A stretch of 64,000 nucleotides of DNA, from the NCBI RefSeq assembly GCF_016907255.1, contig NZ_JAFBBQ010000001.1:124001-188000 (forward strand). Direction: 5' to 3'. The notes under the pieces were generated by a model. It had not been told where the DNA came from. It was given only the letters and a program-made list of their open reading frames with translations, and did no database searches. Positions 62,866 to 64,000 of the stretch are shown in pieces. The DNA is from Microbacterium keratanolyticum (GTDB lineage: Bacteria; Actinomycetota; Actinomycetes; Actinomycetales; Microbacteriaceae). The translations under genes and the position numbers were made by a program. The first letter of the stretch is position 1. Each line of letters starts with the position of its first letter.

Positions 62866-64000
62866 ATGGCCGACTACATCCTCGCGATCGACCAGGGAAC
62901 GACGTCGACCCGCGCGATCATCTTCGACCGATCGGGCGCGCGCGTCGCGACCGGCCAGAAGGAGCACGAACAGATCCTGCCGCAGGCCGGCTGGGTCGAG
63001 CACGACGCGACCGAGATCTGGTCGAACACCCAGGAGGTGATCGGGCTCGCACTCTCGCGTGCGCATCTCACCCGACACGACATCGCCGGAATCGGCATCA
63101 CGAACCAGCGCGAGACCACCGTCGTCTGGGACCGTCACACCGGCGTCCCCGTGTACAACGCGATCGTCTGGCAGGACACCCGAACCCAGGCGATCGTCGA
63201 TCGACTGGCCGCGGATGGTGGAACCGACCGGTTCACCCCGATCGTCGGGCTTCCGCTCGCCACGTACTTCTCCGGGACGAAGATCACCTGGATCCTCGAG
63301 AACGTCGATGGTGCACGCGAGAAAGCCGACGCGGGCGATCTGCTCTTCGGCACCACAGACTGCTGGGTGCTCTGGAACCTCACCGGCGGCGCCGACGGCG
63401 GCGTGCACGTCACGGACGTCACCAACGCGTCGCGCACGATGTTCATGGATCTCAAGACGCTGGAGTGGCGCGACGACATCCTCGACGTCTTCGGTGTCCC
63501 GCGGAGCATGATGCCGGAGATCCGCTCATCGTCAGAGGTGTACGGCACCGCTGAGAGCAGCTCGCTTCTGCGCGAGACCCCGATCGCGGGCATCCTCGGC
63601 GATCAGCAGGCCGCGACGTTCGGTCAGGCTGCCTTCGCGGCCGGCGAGAGCAAGAACACCTACGGCACCGGCTGCTTCCTGATCTTCAACACCGGCGAGG
63701 AGATCGTTCACTCCGAGAACGGGCTGCTGACGACGGTCGGCTACAAGCTCGGTGACGCTCCTGCGCACTACGCCCTGGAAGGCTCCATCGCCGTCACCGG
63801 GTCGCTCATCCAGTGGCTGCGCGACCAGCTGGGCATCATCCAGACCGCTCCCGAGGTCGAGGAACTGGCTCGGCAGGTGGAAGACAACGGCGGCGTCTAC
63901 ATCGTCCCTGCCTTCTCTGGCCTGTTCGCCCCCTACTGGAGGTCGGATGCACGCGGGGCGATCGTCGGGCTCACCCGCTTCGCGAACAAGAGCCATATCG
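62866..64000 (+). CDS. glpK: Glycerol kinase (partial, 3' end beyond window)
   Basis: The first 378 residues of an expected ~500. The N-terminal ATPase core has [16 protein letters not shown] (phosphate 1), [22 protein letters not shown], then [12 protein letters not shown] (phosphate 2 region), [14 protein letters not shown] and [17 protein letters not shown]. It phosphorylates glycerol to glycerol-3-phosphate, the GlpD substrate. AAGGAG lies 5 bases before the ATG. The frame is open to the last base. A glpF channel might follow outside the window. Confidence 0.96.
   Translation, partial: MADYILAIDQGTTSTRAIIFDRSGARVATGQKEHEQILPQAGWVEHDATEIWSNTQEVIGLALSRAHLTRHDIAGIGITNQRETTVVWDRHTGVPVYNAIVWQDTRTQAIVDRLAADGGTDRFTPIVGLPLATYFSGTKITWILENVDGAREKADAGDLLFGTTDCWVLWNLTGGADGGVHVTDVTNASRTMFMDLKTLEWRDDILDVFGVPRSMMPEIRSSSEVYGTAESSSLLRETPIAGILGDQQAATFGQAAFAAGESKNTYGTGCFLIFNTGEEIVHSENGLLTTVGYKLGDAPAHYALEGSIAVTGSLIQWLRDQLGIIQTAPEVEELARQVEDNGGVYIVPAFSGLFAPYWRSDARGAIVGLTRFANKSHI

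Overview
The window looks like chromosomal core sequence of a high-GC Gram-positive actinobacterium, most likely Microbacterium or a close relative in the Microbacteriaceae. The evidence is the strong G/C bias at third codon positions, frequent GTG starts, and actinobacterial gene neighbourhoods: clpS-DUF2017, DUF2469-rnhB, rpsP-KH-rimM-trmD, and glgX-glgE-glgB. Orn, DUF6458 and a C-terminal DbpA-type RNA-binding domain on a DEAD helicase fit the same group. I see no insertion sequence, prophage, CRISPR array or rRNA operon. Genes are tightly packed and no gene-free stretch exceeds 300 bases.

Layout. 1-9.8 kb: the 3' end of pepN, an MscS channel, a truncated globin and an FAD dehydrogenase (+ strand). 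Then follow a conserved hypothetical, two acyl-CoA thioesterases, the ABC-F factor EttA, a lipoprotein, SSB and MsrA. 9.9-17.7 kb: a LysE exporter, tRNA-His, orn and tRNA-Arg. Next come a beta-lactamase-fold serine hydrolase divergent from a PadR regulator, an unusual GNAT-zincin fusion followed by clpS and DUF2017, a small P-loop kinase, a GerW-like protein and dinB. 17.8-30.9 kb: gatCAB, fadD, a DEAD-box helicase, a second small kinase with ligA, a phosphotransferase, and cysteine desulfurase with mnmA (sulfur relay for tRNA 2-thiouridine). 30.9-37.4 kb: glgX-glgE-glgB, for alpha-glucan synthesis and trimming. 37.4-43.7 kb: envelope and stress genes (thioredoxin-TPR protein, a large membrane protein, an AI-2E family permease, an alpha/beta hydrolase, a small zinc protein, a lytic-transglycosylase-like protein, a DivIVA-repeat protein). 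43.7-58.7 kb: the long minus-strand block cdsA-frr-pyrH-tsf-rpsB and xerC-dprA-yifB-yraN-DUF2469-rnhB-lepB-rplS-trmD-rimM-KH-rpsP, interrupted by plus-strand M23 peptidase and map genes. 58.9-64 kb: a GCS2-type carboxylate-amine ligase and a glycerol catabolism locus (SorC-type regulator divergent from glpD-glpK; glpK runs off the end).

Regulation. The most pervasive signal is a TANNNT hexamer lying 6-7 nt (once 8 nt) before an ATG or GTG that lacks a Shine-Dalgarno sequence, at 16 protein genes. This is the layout expected for leaderless mRNAs. Other genes have clear GGAGG-like sites or start on 4-bp ATGA/GTGA overlaps. Candidate operators are a 16-bp perfect palindrome on the lysE promoter, an inverted repeat between the serine hydrolase and padR, and TTGCAC-N4-GTGCAA between the SorC regulator and glpD.

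Most worth following up: the GNAT-zincin fusion upstream of clpS; the csd/glgX divergent promoters that appear mutually exclusive; a mnmA promoter built on the stop codon of csd; and a 626-aa membrane protein with an internal lipobox. All family assignments come from reading the translated sequence; no database search was run.
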